This document shows, piece after piece, positions 1-11,900 of a DNA stretch of 64,000 nucleotides. The position numbers were made by a program, and so were the translations under genes. The number at the start of each line of letters is the position of its first letter. Position 1 is the first letter of the stretch. This DNA comes from Strigops habroptila (taxonomy: Eukaryota; Chordata; Aves; Psittaciformes; Psittacidae), in assembly GCF_004027225.2 (NCBI RefSeq), contig NC_044283.2, positions 186,001-250,000 on the forward strand, in the 5' to 3' direction. A model generated the notes under the pieces. The model was not told where the DNA came from and ran no database searches. It worked only from the letters and a program-made list of their open reading frames with translations.

Positions 1-235
1 TGGGACAGGCGCACACCCCGTCCGCCGCAGCGGGGCCGCGGTCTCGGTTACCGGGGCCTGCCCCGGGGCTCGTGCCCCGCCCGCCCCCGGTGCAGGCCCC
101 CCCCCCGCCGCGCCCCGGCGTCAGCACGAGAGAGGGTGTTAACGTGAGCGCCGTTCCCGGCGTGCCCCGCGGCGCGCGCGGCCGTCTCGGCGCAGAACCC
201 GGAAGTGCTCGCGGGGGCGGAGGGGAGGCTCCAAG
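1..235 (+). promoter_or_regulatory. PCGF1: PCGF1 CpG-island promoter and 5' UTR
   Basis: This CpG-dense stretch leads directly into the PCGF1 start codon. An ETS-like site (CCGGAAGTG) lies near 199-207. The start codon sits inside a YY1-like AAGATGGCG context, as is common for housekeeping CpG promoters. NRF1-like GCGCATGCG motifs follow inside intron 1 near 387 and 463. The transcription start is not determined. Confidence 0.5.
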
Positions 236-3174
236 ATGGCGTCGCCTCCTCAGGGGGGCCCGATGGCGATCGCCATGCGGCTGCGGAACCAGCTCCAGGC
301 CGTCTACAAGATGGACCCGCTGCGCAACGAGGCGAGCGCCGGCGGCGGGGGGGGCACCGGGGCGGCGGGAGCGGGGGCACCGGGCCGCGCATGCGCCGCC
401 GGAGCCAGGCGCCGCCAACGACCGGGGGCCGCGGAGCCGCGCAGGCGCCGTGAGGAGACACTGCGCATGCACCGCGCCGGGGGCTGGGCGAGGGGCGGGG
501 CCAAGCGCTGGGGGCGGGGCCAAGGTGATTGAAGCCCCGCCTTGGCCCCACGGCGGGAGCGGTGGGGCCCGGTGGGGCCGGGCTCGGCTCTAGGTCAGGG
601 AGCTGTACCGGGGTGTTCACCCCAGCCCCGTCCCCCCAGCCCATCCCAGTGGCAGCTCCACTCTGGGTCCTGAGGCTGAGCCATGGGCGAGCCCATGGGT
701 GAGCTGGGGCACGGGGTGAGGCTGAGCACAGGGCGGCTCTGGGGCTGCTGCCCCACAGCCGAGGGGTCCCTCCATCCACACTGGGGGGAGCTGCCATGGC
801 CCCATGTTCCCTGCTGGGCTGTCCCTGGGGGCTGCCACTGAACATGGGATGGGCAGAGGAGCTCTGTGGGGCAGGCAGGGGCTCTGTGGGGCAGGCAGGG
901 GCTGGGTGACGGTGACAGTCCCCGCAGGAGGAGGTGAAGGTGAAGATGAAGGAGCTGAACGAGCACATCGTGTGCTGCCTCTGCGCCGGGTACTTCATCG
1001 ACGCCACCACCATCACCGAGTGCCTGCACACGTGTGAGTTGGGGGGTCCCCCCGGGACAGGGCCCTCCCCGTGCCCCACTGACCCCCCCGTGCCCCACTG
1101 ACCCCCGTGCCCCTCTGGCAGTCTGCAAGAGCTGCATCGTCAAGTACCTGCAGACCAGCAAGTACTGCCCCATGTGCAACACCAAGATCCACGAGACGCA
1201 GCCGCTGCTCAACCTGAAGCTGGACCGGGTCATGCAGGACATCGTGTACAAGCTGGTGCCCGGCCTGCAGGAGAGTGCGTGGGGCGGGGGGCACCGGGGG
1301 GACGGGGTGGGGCTGCGGGAGGGTCTGTCCGTGGGTCGGGGTCTTCAACCCGCTGCTGCTGCAGCCGTGGTGGCTCCTGGAGCCTGGCTGGGGAGTGCGG
1401 GCACAGGGACGGGGATCGTCATGGAGAATGGGCTCTAGGTGGGACAGGGACAGTGCTGGGGTGGAAGGGTCAGTGTGGGGGGGCTGTGGGGCGCTGTCAT
1501 GGGGGGTGTGGGGCCTGTGGTGTATGGGGGGCACAGCAACCAGTGTGGGACCTGGTGCCCAGCCCCACAGCAGTGATGGGGACAGATGAGAGTGGGGATG
1601 GGGATGGGGCTCCCAACATGTGGGGGGGCCCATGGAGACCTCAAGGGCACAGAGAGGCCTCCGGGGTCCCCCGGGCTGGGCTGGGCAGGGCATGGGCCGG
1701 GGGTCCCTGCTCAGCGGCCGCCTCTCCCGCAGGTGAAGAGAAGAGGATCCGGGAGTTCTACCAGTCCCGGGGGCTGGACCGGGTGTCCCAGCCCTGCACC
1801 GAGGGTACGGGAGCGGGGGGGGCACCGGGTGTTCCAGCCCTGCACCGGGGGTACGGGAGCGGGGGGGGCACCGGGTGTCCCAGCCCTGCAACGAGGGTAC
1901 GGGAGCGGGGGGGGCACTGGGTGTCCCAGCCCTGCACCGGGGTACGGGAGCGGGGGGGGCACCGGGCACGGGCTGACCCCGGCCCCTCCCGTCTCTGCCC
2001 CCAGACCCGGTGGGGGGTGACCCCATGGGGCTGCCCTACAGCACCTTCGACCACTCGCGGGCGCACTACTTCCGGTACGACGAGCACGTCTCGCTCTGCC
2101 TGGAGAAGCAGAGGTGAGGGGGCTACCGGCGGGGGCACCGGGGGAGCCCTGGGGCAGCACCGGGCACGGCAGTGGCCATGCCCATGGTGGAATAGGGGTC
2201 CTGGAGGGGTGCTACTATGCCCCTCCACCGGGGTACCCCCTGCACCCCCCCCACCGGGTACCCCCTGCAGCCCTGCCCCTTCTCTTCCCCCACAGCTCCA
2301 GCAAGGACAAGAGCAAGGCTGTGCTGCAGGTGAGTTGGGGGCTCAGCCCCATGGCACTGCCCCTTCCCGGGGGGGTCAGGGGGTGCCGGGGCCTCAGCAC
2401 CCATGTCCTGCCCCACTGTGCCCCACAGCACAAGTACGTGAGGTGCTCGGTGCGGGCACAGATCCGGCACCTGCGGAGGGTCCTGTGCCACCGGCTGGGG
2501 CTGCCTCTGCAGCACGTGAGTGCGGGCACGGGGGGGGTCCCCTTCCCCGGCCCTGGGTGGGGGGCACTGGGTTGGGGGTCCCGGCTCCCTGGATGGGGGC
2601 CCCGGGTCACAGGTTGGGGGTCTTGGGTCCCAGTTCAGAGGCTTTGGACTCCAGGTTGGGGGTCCCGAGCCCTGGGTTCGGGGTCCCAGGGTGGGGGTCG
2701 TGGGCCTTGTGGGGGGTTCTGGGCCCCGGATTGGGGTCCCAGGTCCTTGGGTTCTGGGTCCTGGATGGGGGCTCCGGTCCCAGATTGGGGGTCCCGTTTG
2801 GGTTCTGGGGTCCCGGTTGGGGGTCCCGGGTCCCGGTTTGGGGGTCTGGCCCCCCCCAGCCTCCCTGTCCGTAGGTGCAGATCCTGTTTGAGAACACGGC
2901 GCTGCCCGACCACATGACGATGAAGCAGCTCTGGCTCTCGCACTGGTTCGGCAAGGTGGGACCCCCAACCGGGACCCCCAACGGGACCCCCAGCGGGCGG
3001 GGGGGGCTCAGTGAGTCAGTGATGAACGTCACTCACTGCAGCGGCGGGTTGGGATGGGGACATGGCCCGGGGGGTCTTGGGTCCCCCCCACCTCAGGCCC
3101 CCTCGACCCCCCCTTTTGCCTTGCAGCCCGCGCCCCTCCTGCTGCACTACAGCATCAAGGACAAGAGGAGGTAG
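236..3174 (+). CDS. PCGF1: PCGF1, Polycomb group RING finger protein 1
   Basis: PCGF1 is the RING-family partner of RING1A/B in the variant PRC1.1 complex (with BCOR, KDM2B), which monoubiquitinates histone H2A in the nucleus. Nine coding exons were read: 236-331, 928-1033, 1122-1274, 1733-1804, 2005-2113, 2296-2329, 2429-2515, 2875-2955 and 3127-3174. All phases join and give 261 residues; human PCGF1 has about 259. The N-terminus starts MASPPQGG and continues [10 protein letters not shown] as in mammals. A C3HC4 RING spans about residues 48-86 (CCLCAGYF ... CKSC ... YCPMC). The C-terminal RAWUL ubiquitin-like domain spans about 170-255, with [22 protein letters not shown] and WFGK. Intron 1 appears to use a GC donor. 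Intron 4 starts with a tandem repeat that copies its own donor. Identity is essentially certain from the near-complete match to remembered human PCGF1. Confidence 0.97.
1781..1964 (+). repeat. 46-bp tandem repeat copying the PCGF1 exon 4 donor
   Basis: Four copies start at 1781, 1827, 1873 and 1919, an exact 46-bp period. Each unit holds GGGTGTCCCAGCCCTGCA and then GGTACGGGAGCG. The first unit contains the real exon 4 end (1804) and its GTACGG donor (1805). The later copies therefore carry decoy exon ends and donors. Confidence 0.85.
2530..2860 (+). repeat. G-rich degenerate repeat in PCGF1 intron 7
   Basis: This stretch is built from loosely repeated TTGGGGGTCCCGGG-type units of roughly 20-24 bp, just before exon 8. 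The coding strand is strongly G-skewed and could form G-quadruplexes. No protein signal was seen. Confidence 0.6.
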
Positions 3175-3287
3175 GGGCTGGGGGCACGGCCCTGTGCTGC
3201 CCCCCCCGCGCCCCTGTGCCCCACAGCACCCCCCCGCACCCCACAGCGCCCCCTAATTTAACAGCCCTCGTTCAAGTCTATTTTTGG

Positions 3288-3293
3288 AATAAA
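3288..3293 (+). terminator. PCGF1: PCGF1 poly(A) signal AATAAA
   Basis: A canonical AATAAA lies 114 bp after the PCGF1 stop codon, implying a very short 3' UTR. Confidence 0.8.
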
Positions 3294-3474
3294 ACTGTGG
3301 AAAATGCCCCCCTTGTCCCTGCTCCAATGTGGGGGGTGGCGGGGGTCGCTACTGGGGGGAAACTTGGACCCTGCTGAGCCCCCCCTCACCTCTGGAAGCT
3401 GCTGCTTTGGGGGTGCTGAGACATGGGGTGTACGATGGGGGTGCTGGGGGGGTCCTAGCGAGCAGATGCAACAT

Positions 3475-3785
3475 TGGGGGGGCTGTGCTGTGGGGCTCGG
3501 GGAGTGCAGTACGGGGGGGGCTGTGCTGGGGGGTGCACTGGGGATCGGTGAGTGCAGCGCTGGGGGGGCTGTGCTGGGGGGTGCAATGGGGATCGGTGAG
3601 TGCAGTACGGGGGGGGCTGTGCTGGGGGGTGCACTGGGGATCAGTGAGTGCAGCGCTGGGGGGGCTGTGCTGGGGGGTGCGCTGGGGATCAGTGAGTGCA
3701 GCGTTGGGGGGGCTGTGCTGGGGGGTGCAATGGGGATCGGTGAGTGCAGCGCTGGGGGGGGCTGTGCTGGGGGGCTCGGGGGTGC
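3475..3785 (+). repeat. 48-bp minisatellite, about 6.5 copies
   Basis: The core CTGTGCTGGGGGG recurs at 3521, 3569, 3617, 3665, 3713 and 3762, a 48-bp period with one 49-bp step; a variant copy starts at 3483. Units alternate between GTGCAGCGCTGGG and GTGCAGTACGGG variants, so higher-order duplication is likely. It lies about 180 bp past the PCGF1 poly(A) signal. Confidence 0.85.
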
Positions 3786-4964
3786 AGCCCCTCCCCTCTC
3801 CCCACACCCGCTGTGGGCGCGGGGCGCATCATCCCCGTCACGGTCCCGTCGCATGTCCCGGCCCCCCCCGTGCCACCGCCGCGGCCCCCCCGCTCCCAGC
3901 GCACAACGCGCCGCGCTGGCCCCGCCGCCCCTTTGCTGGCCGGGGCTGGGGGGGGGGACACGGGGCCCCCCCGCCTCTCAGCGCGTCCCTAATGAGCCGC
4001 TAATTGCGGGGCAGCACCGCACCAGCTGGGCCGCGGCACCGCGGGCGGCAGCTGCCGGCGGGGGGCGGCGCGGGGGGGCAATGTGGGGGTTCCCCTCCCC
4101 GGCCCGGCCCCTCGGTGCGGGGCTGGGACACGCTCCTCTCGCTCCAGCGCGGGTCCCGCTCCCGGAGCCGGTGCCGGTGGATGCGCCGTAGGGCAGGGGA
4201 TCGGGGGGGCCCCGGGCGGGGGAGCACCGGTCCCTGCCCCGCTCCGGCCCCCCCGCACGGTGACGATGGGGCTCCCACCGTGTCCCCCAGCCCCGGTGGG
4301 AGGGGTCGTGCCCCCCCACCCCGGGTCCCCCCGCCTGGGGATACAGGAGCCATGGCCTGGCCCCCCCCGGCTCCGCACCGCGGCTGACCCCGGGACCCCC
4401 GCGCCGGTGCCGCCGGTGGCGGATCCGGTTACCCCAGCTGTCGGCCATCCCTCACCGTCCCCCCGCGCCTAGAGCCCCGCTAAGGACGTGCTGAAACCCG
4501 GGGTCAGCGGGACGGGACCGCACCGTGCGTCCCGCGGCGGGACCCGGGGCAGGGCGGGAGTCCCGGGGCGGGGGACGCTGTGATCCCCCCAAGCCCCATG
4601 AGCACCCCAAGGTCGGGGGAGGGTCCCCGTGCTGGGTCCCACCAGGCAGCCCTGGTTTGTGGGGCCCATCGGTATCCGTCGGCACCCCGTGTCCCCCCAG
4701 CACCCACCGAAGCCCCTGCGGACGCGGGGTGGGAGTGCGGGGTGGGGGCCCCAGGCGGGGCAGCGTGGCAGCGGGTGGACAGACGGACGGACAGACGGAC
4801 GGAGGGATGGAGGGAGGGAGGGATGGCGGGACGATGGCAGGATGCGGGGTCGGGCGGGGGCTGTCCCCGCCATGTCTTTCAGCAGCGGCTCTGGCAGCCG
4901 GTTCCAGACGGCGGAGCAGGAAGCGGGAGCGGGGCCGGGAGCCCCCCGCGCCCCGCCATCCCCG

Positions 4965-5035
4965 CGCCCCGTCACTTATCAGCGCCGGCCCCTAATTCAA
5001 ACCAACTGCGGGGCTGACGTTGGTAAATGAGCCCC
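4965..5035. promoter_or_regulatory. Candidate conserved regulatory island
   Basis: An AT-richer block inside very GC-rich DNA. It contains ACTTATCAG (GATA-type core), CCCCTAATTCAAACC (TAATT core) and GGTAAATGAG. The composition contrast with both flanks suggests constraint, but conservation was not tested. Confidence 0.35.
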
Positions 5036-5193
5036 CGGCGAGGCGGGCTCGGGGGGGCCGGGGGCAGACCCCGGGTGCGGGGGAGCGGGAGGAGATGAGG
5101 GGTTCAGAGGGGAACCGGGGGTGCGGGGGGACTCCAGGCAGCCGTGGGCAGCGGGTTCACAGGGGGAGCCCGGGGGGCAGGAGGAGCCCAGTG

Positions 5194-5300
5194 GGTGCAG
5201 GATGCTCTTGAGGGTGCAGGACGGTCTCAGGGGGTGCAGGATGATCTCAAGGGGTGCAGGATGACCGCAGGAGGTGCAGGGTGGTCTCGGGGTGCAGCAG
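5194..5300 (+). repeat. 20-bp tandem repeat, about 5 copies
   Basis: GGTGCAGGATGATCTCA-type units repeat about every 20 bp. Confidence 0.6.
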
Positions 5301-6496
5301 CCCCCAGTCCCGGTCCCCAGTGCAGGCTGAGGCTGTGGGCAGTGCCGGGGGCACGGTGCACGGGGCACGGTGCTGGCACCGGCCAGCGGGGCAGCAGGAC
5401 GGTGCTGAGCCCCCCCCCGGCTGCTCCATCCCCGCCACGCTCCGGTGGCACCGGCTCCCGCCGGCTCCTGACAGAGACAAATGAGAGGCCGGCGCCTGCC
5501 CCCCCCTTCACAGCCCATTGCCGGGGTGACGGGGCAGCGCCGGCGCCCGGGGATGTCCCCGCTGTGGGGTCTCGGGTGTGGGGTCCCCCCTGCCCGGCAC
5601 CACCGCGCCATGGAGCGGCACAGCGGGACCTGCCACTGCCATGGGGCAGGGATGGAGGGCACCCCCCCGTGCCGCAGCACACCCCGGGGCACCCATCAGG
5701 CTCAAGCCTCCGCTGTGCACCAGGGGCACAGGCGCCGCACACGGGGTCCTGCGGGAATGAGCTGTCACATCGCGGCGGGGACATCGCCCCGTGCGGAGCG
5801 CGCCCGAGATGCGGCTAATGAGAAAATCCCAACTCAATTTCGTTCCTGTCACCGCTGACGGTCTCCAACCGCCGCCGGCGCCTGACGAGCCCCGGCACCC
5901 ACCGGGCCCCGCCGGGCCCCGCGCCACCTCCACCGGCACCGGCTTCCTGCCGCCTTCCCGCGGATGTGGGCACCGGCGCTGGCACCGGGATACTCCGGCA
6001 GCGTGGGAATGGGGGCACTTTCCTGCGGATGGGTCCTGTCCCGCGGGAGGTGGCCAGTGGAGCCTGGGAAAGCCGCAATGGAGACAGCGAGCGCGGTGAC
6101 CCCGGAGCACCCCAACCTTCCCCGTGCCAGGGGCGGGGCGGTGCCCATGGAGAGCTGGGAGCGGCCAGGCTGGCGATGGAGCAGCCCTGGCACCCAGCCC
6201 TGCCGCCGGCACCAGCACCCAGCCCTGCCCCTGCCCGCAGGGCGGGTGCACGGAGTGTCCGTGCCGTGGGAGCGGGGCGGGAGGGCTCCCGCCAACCGTC
6301 CCCGGTTTATCTTGGCCGCCGCCGTTTCCTCCTGCCCTTTGTCTGTGTGGCTGCGGCCGTCCGCGTCCCCCTCCTCCCCGGCCTTCCCGCGTGTGCCCGG
6401 CACCGGGGATGCTCCACCGGGAGACCGCCCCCCCCGGTGCGCAACACCCGACACCGCGGCTGGGACCACGGCGGAGGGGGATGGACACCGGCTGCG

Positions 6497-6692
6497 GGCA
6501 TGGGATGTGCATGGGATGTGCATGGGACGTGTGCATGGAATGTGCGCATGGGATGTGCATGGGATGTGCATGGGACGTGTGCATGGGATGTGTGCATGGG
6601 ATGTGCATGGGACGTGTGCATGGGATGTGTGCATGGGATGTGCATGGGATGTGCGCATGCGATGTGTGCATGGGATGTGCGCATAGGATGTA
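6497..6692 (+). repeat. CATGGGATGTG tandem repeat
   Basis: Nearly 200 bp of interleaved 11-13-bp units of the forms CATGGGATGTG and CATGGGACGTGTG. A second, shorter G-rich repeat (GTGGGATGGGTGC type) follows at about 6735-6842. Confidence 0.8.
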
Positions 6693-7436
6693 CATGCGGA
6701 GTTCAAGGGGTGCAGGAGTCCGGTGTTCTCAGAGCCTCCACCGTGGGGTGGCTGCTGTGGGGTGGCTGCTATGGGATGGGTGCAGTGGGATGGGTGCTGT
6801 GGGGTGGATACCGTGGGGTGGGTGCCGTGGGCTGGGTGCTCCAGCCCCGCTATTGTTGCTGCCTTTGAAGTCGGGCCATTTCCTGCCACGGTTTTATGGC
6901 TCGACCCGTCTGCGCCGCCGCTTCCCGGCCATAAATCACCGGCGCTGGAGGCTGCGGCGCCCGCGGCCACGGTGAGGGGCAGCGGCCGGACCGTCACCAG
7001 AGACCTGTCGGGGCAGAAGGACCCCGGGGCCGGTCCCCAGCGCGGTGCCGGGCTACGCAGGGTCCTGCCCGGTTCCCACCTAGTTTCCGCTGCTCTCGCG
7101 CCGCCGCGGGCTCGGCACATCGGTCACCTTCGCTATTCCGAGCGTTTCCTGGGGTTTATTGTCTTCCTCTCCTTGTCCCACCTTCCTCGCAGGAAGCGCT
7201 CGCTCCCGGCGGAGCCGGCTCCGGGCCCGGCAGGACGAGCTCCCGGCCCACGCTCCGCCGAGCCGCCGGCGTTCCCGCTCCCAGCCCGTGGCTCCCACCG
7301 GCAGCATCCACCCGGTGGGACGGGGCAGCGGGACCATGCCCGGACACCCCCAGCCCTGCCAGGGCATCACCGGGCTCAAGCCCAACACGGACGTCCCGGC
7401 TGCAACGCGCACACCCGGGGCTGACTCTGCTGCGAC

Positions 7437-7590
7437 CGTGCTGGCATTGATGTCATTCCCATTGTGCTGGTATTGATACCATTCTCACTGTGCCAGTGTC
7501 GATGACATTCCCACTGGGCCAGTGCCGATGCTATTCCCATTGTGCTGCCATTGATGTAACTCCCGTTGTGCCGGTGTCAATGCCGGAATC
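7437..7590 (+). repeat. 26-bp minisatellite, 6 diverged copies
   Basis: Unit starts fall at 7441, 7467, 7493, 7519, 7545 and 7571, exactly 26 bp apart. The pattern is CTGGCATTGATGTCATTCCC followed by a short GTG-ending tail. Copies have diverged by substitution but hardly at all by length. Confidence 0.8.
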
Positions 7591-8978
7591 GGGGTGTGCT
7601 CGGAGCCGGCAGCACCCGCAGCTCCCGTGTACCCAATTCCCCGTGTGGCCGCGGCTGTGCCAGGGCCGCGTGCCGGGGATGGGAGCCGGGGTGTCCCTGG
7701 AGCCCCATTCCCAGCGGGAAGGGGCGATGGATGCTCATCTGCCGGTCCCTTCGTCACTCACTCAATGGGAGCGTTATTGAAACGCCGCGTCCCCGTCTGG
7801 AGGCTCATTGCACGTGAGGCCCCGGCACAGCAGCACCGGCCCCGCGGCCGGGCCACCGGTCTGCAGACAGGGCCCGGAATCAGCCGGTGCAGCGGAGGGC
7901 GGTCCTGGTGGGGGAACCATGGGGTGGCTCCGTTCCCATCCCCTTTCCCATCCCTATTCCGTCCCCATCCCGTCCCCGTGCCCGTCTCCGTCCCCATCCC
8001 CAGTTCATGTGCCGGTGCCTGTGCCATGGGGATCTCACTCGTCCCCATCCATCATCCCATTCCCGTGCCGGGCTGGCCGCCGTCCCGCACCCCGCCGGAT
8101 CCCTGCACCCCGCGGGGCCCCGGGCGGCGAATTCCAAAGGGCACCCGGGAAGATTAATCGTGGGGCCGCGGCCGGTAACCGGATCGCTGCGGGAGCTGGA
8201 ATGCGGCTGTGCCGCGCTGACCCCGCCGTGCCTGCCCCAGCCCCGCTGCACCGGGGTCATCCCGACCGCTGCGGCCACGGCGGCACCGGCGCAGCCCATG
8301 CCCCTCCGGGGGACCCCCAGTGCCCAAATCTGCCTCATTCCCAGCTCCCCAAACCCATGGACGCATGTCCCGGGATGCACGGCCAGGAGGGATCCCAGCG
8401 TCCCCATGGAGGGAGTGATGCCGTCACGGGGTCTCTGTTCTCAAGTGGGTGCCATCGCCCCCCCACCAACACAGGGGCTCCATCTCCCTCCCCACAGCCC
8501 CAGCCCTGGGAGGTAGAGATCCCCCTGAGCCCCACCATGGCAGAGAGACAGGCCGGGGGACACCAGGCAGTGCTGGGGCTGGGTGAGGGTGGGCGGAAGG
8601 GTCCCCACCACCATGCCGTGCCATGCCGAGCTGTGCCATGCCATGCTGTGCCGTGGGGCCTGTGGGGCAGCTGGTGTGGCACAACTGATGGGTCTGGCAT
8701 TACGGTGGTGGCTGGTGGTGGCTGCAGGGTGGGATGAGGCCCCATCATGGGGGGTACCCCCTCTCGGTCCCCGAGGTCCCCTGGGCGCGGTGCTGGAGCG
8801 CGGCCGGGCAGGGAGGATGCGGCACAGACCGGGGCTAAGAATAGAGCCGGGCTGGGCCGGGAGGAGGAGGAAGGATGGGGCTTCCTCTGCGACGGCGCTT
8901 CTTCCTCCCCCCGCACGGCCACCACCATGCCAGGACGGCCCCGGGCACCGTACCCATATGCATCGAGTGGTGACAGTG

Positions 8979-9095
8979 CACACGCTGGCACAGGGTGCCC
9001 AGAGAAGCTGTGCCTGCCCCATCCCTGGCAGTGTTCAAGGCCAGGCTGGACACAGGGGCTTGGAGCAACCTGCTCTAGTGGAAGGCACCCCAACA
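8979..9095 (+). mobile_element. CR1 LINE 3' fragment
   Basis: The avian CR1 3' signature is present in sense orientation: GGGTGCCCAGAGAAGCTGTG, then CCCATCCCTGGCAGTGTTCA, then TGGAGCAACCTGCTCTAGTG. Only about 115 bp remain, and no reverse transcriptase is present. Confidence 0.85.
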
Positions 9096-9202
9096 CTGAG
9101 CCCCATGGGAAGGGACACGGCGGATGCCACCCCCTGTCCCCCCGTGTGACAGCTCCCGCCGTGCCCAGTACCCTCCGCTCCCCCCACCCCCCCGCCACAC
9201 CC

Positions 9203-9250
9203 CCCCGCGGCCACATTTCGTTGCACGTTTCTTTTTAATTAACCCCGGGG
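9203..9250. promoter_or_regulatory. Candidate regulatory island with TTAATTAA
   Basis: A short AT-rich block reads TTTTTAATTAACCC next to TTGCACGTTTC. TTAATTAA is a typical homeodomain site. Function is inferred only from composition and position in the LBX2 upstream interval. Confidence 0.3.
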
Positions 9251-10734
9251 CGTCGCGGCCCCGGCGGGGTTAATGGCAGCGCTGACCCGCCGCCAGCATC
9301 GATCCGGCACAGCAGCGCCAGCAGCGAGGGGCTCGTCCTCGGCACTGGTGGCATGAGGGGGGGTCCCCCCCCAGGGCTGTCACTGCTCCCAATGAACCCC
9401 GGGTGTCCCCCGGGTGTCCCACCCGCTGTAGTCCGATGAGTGCCAGGACAGAGCCCCCCAGCCCACTGCAGCCCCACAGCTCGGGCAGCGATGCGGCATG
9501 GCAGGGGTTGGGAGGCACACAAGGGCCGTGGGGCTCTGGGAGGGCCATGGGCACCAGAATGGCTGTGGGTCATTGAGATGGCTGTGGGGCACACATGGGG
9601 CATCCCCCCATAGTGAGATGGAGGACCCATCCCGGCCTCTCGGTGCTCCCCTGGCCGGGGTCCCGCGTCCTCCCGTCGCTCCGGTGTTCCCCGTGGTCCC
9701 CCCGGGCTCAGAGCAGCCGCTTCCCGCCAAGCCCCCGCGCTCCGACCCCGACTGAATCTGCATGGACGCACCGCAGCGCCGGCACCAGCGCCCCACGGCC
9801 ATGGGGCGATGGGGGGACACGGGCTGGGGTCCATGGCCAGACCCCCCCGAGTGCACCCAGTGACATCGGGGGGGGGGCTCCGGCAGCACTTTCCGGCCGC
9901 CCTGTCCCGGTTGTCTGTGCCGTAGGGCAGGGAGCTCCTGGCAGCAGGCACAGGCCCCACACAACGGCTTTGCTCCACAGCGGGACGCTGCTCCCACGAC
10001 CCACGGCCCCGACCTTCTGCCACCGACGTGTCCCCCCACAGCCCCCAGGGCCACGAGCACCCGTCACACCCAGGAGGGTCCCAAACCCCTGTGTGGGTCC
10101 CTGCGTGGGGCCACCCAGCAGAGACCCCCGGCCAGAGGGTGCCCATGCCATGGGTCAGGGTCTGGAAGTATCCCCATGTCCTGGGGCAGGGTCTAGGGGT
10201 GCCCCCGTGTCCTGGGCAGGGTCTGGGGTGTCCCCGTGCCCTGGCCCGGGGCCATGCCGGGGTCAGGGGCCGGTGACAGCCCCGCGGGGGGGCCGCGGCG
10301 TTTGCTCCAGCCGGAGGCTTTGAAATGCAACAAGCGCCCCCCCCCCCCCCCGGCCATTTGGCGGGAGTTTGGCCCCGGCCCATCTGGAGGCCCCGGCCCA
10401 GGAGGGGTCCCGGGGGGGCGGCAGATGGGGCCGAAGCCGAGATGTGGGGGACCCCCTGAGCCCCCCAGCGCTGCCCCTGCGCCAGCACGGACACGTGTGG
10501 CACGTGTGACGTGTGACATGTGTGTGCATGTGCCCACACACTCTGTGGCAGCTCCACGCGTGAGCCGGTGCTCCATGCCCCCCCCGTGCACGGCTGCTCT
10601 TGGCTGTGCCCCCACACGCATGTCCGGTGTGGCTGCTGGGGGGGTTGTGCACACAAGCGTGACCCCACCTGCACATGCACCAGCACGCGCGTGTGGGAGA
10701 CATGTGCCAGGCCCCGTGTATTGTGAGGCCCCAG

Positions 10735-10972
10735 TGCTACTAGTCCCTGTCCCCATCCCCAACCCATCCCATCCCCATCCCCATCCCTATCTCCATCCCC
10801 ATCCCATCCCCATCCCTATCCCCATCACCATCCTATCTCTATCCCCGCCCCCATCCCATCCCAGTCCCCATTCCTATCCTCATCCCATCCCCGTCCCAGT
10901 CCATCCCCATCCCCATCCTCATCCCCATTCCTATCCTCATCCCATCCCCATTCTCATCCCATCCAACCCCTC
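10735..10972 (+). repeat. (CCCATC)n-type low-complexity array
   Basis: About 240 bp of CCCATCC, CCTATC and CCCATT hexamers and pentamers. No coding signal. Confidence 0.85.
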
Positions 10973-11124
10973 CCTGGCGCACAGGATCTGCGCTCGCCGT
11001 GTTAATGAATTGGTGCTTTGCCGGCAGCCCCGGGGGGATCCCGGCATCCCACGGCTCCCGGCACATTAATCCCGCTCCCCGGGTAGGTGTAATCCCGTTA
11101 GTCCCGGTTCCACCCGCGGCCCCG

Positions 11125-11345
11125 GCACCGTGAGCAGGGTCAGGATTTATTGCCTCTAATTGGCCGGGTCCCGTCCCCGGTGACGCGGCTGCTGCCGGTG
11201 CTCGCCTCGGCTCCGCCGCCTCCATCCCGCACCAGCCACCCCCTTATTAAAGGAAAATTCATTTGCCAGCAATTTCCATGTGCAAACTGCGGCTCCGGGA
11301 GCGTCCCTAATCGAGTTACCGGCATCGCCTCGCCTGGAGCCTGGA
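11125..11345. promoter_or_regulatory. Strong candidate enhancer upstream of LBX2
   Basis: This is one of the longest AT-richer islands in the interval. It holds GGATTTATTGCCTCTAATTG, CCTTATTAAAGG, AAATTCATTTGCC, CAATTTCCATGTGC and CCTAATCGAGTTACC. Multiple TAAT cores and non-repetitive sequence in a GC-rich desert are typical of conserved developmental enhancers. Conservation itself was not tested. Confidence 0.45.
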
Positions 11346-11629
11346 GTCCTTACATTATGGATGAGGGATGAGGGGCTGAGCGCGGCGCCGGGACCGAGCG
11401 TGTCACCGGGCCCCACGACACCCCCGTGGTATCGCGGCACCGACACCAGCACCGGTACTGGCACTGGCTGCGGCGGGCGGCCCCTGAGCACCGGCCCTGG
11501 CTGCCCATGAACGAGAGCACCCGGAGCTGGGAGCTGTGGGTGTCACTGGAGTGGGGACAGGGTGTCCTGGGGGGGCAGCGCGGCCCCAGACACGGGTGTG
11601 GAGGGGCTGCGGAGCGGGCACCCCTCACA

Positions 11630-11900
11630 CGTGTGCACACACACACTCATGCACGTACACATGCCCTCACATCTGCACACACCCCCTCCGCGTGCATACA
11701 CACCCCTGTGCACGGACACAGGCCCTCACACACTCCCTCATGAACGTACACCCCATCACCCCCCCCGTGCATGTGCTCACCCCTCGCATGTACACTCACA
11801 CCCTCACGTGTGTAGACATGTCCTCATGCATGCACATACACCCTCACACATGTACACATGTCCTCACATGTTCACACATGCACCCTCACACCCGTGTGCT
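11630..11900 (+). repeat. CA-rich cryptic repeat
   Basis: About 270 bp of irregular ACACAT, CCCTCACA and GTACAC units. It is a degenerate CA-repeat tract with no coding signal. Confidence 0.75.

Noticed and set aside
6484-6690. Met/Cys/Gly-rich repeated peptide (CMGCAWDV)
   Set aside because: It is a translation of the CATGGGATGTG tandem repeat, with similar nonsense in several frames.
8600-8665. Possible hairpin or small RNA in TGCCATGCCG repeats
   Set aside because: The symmetry follows from the pentamer repeat. No loop structure or conserved seed was seen.
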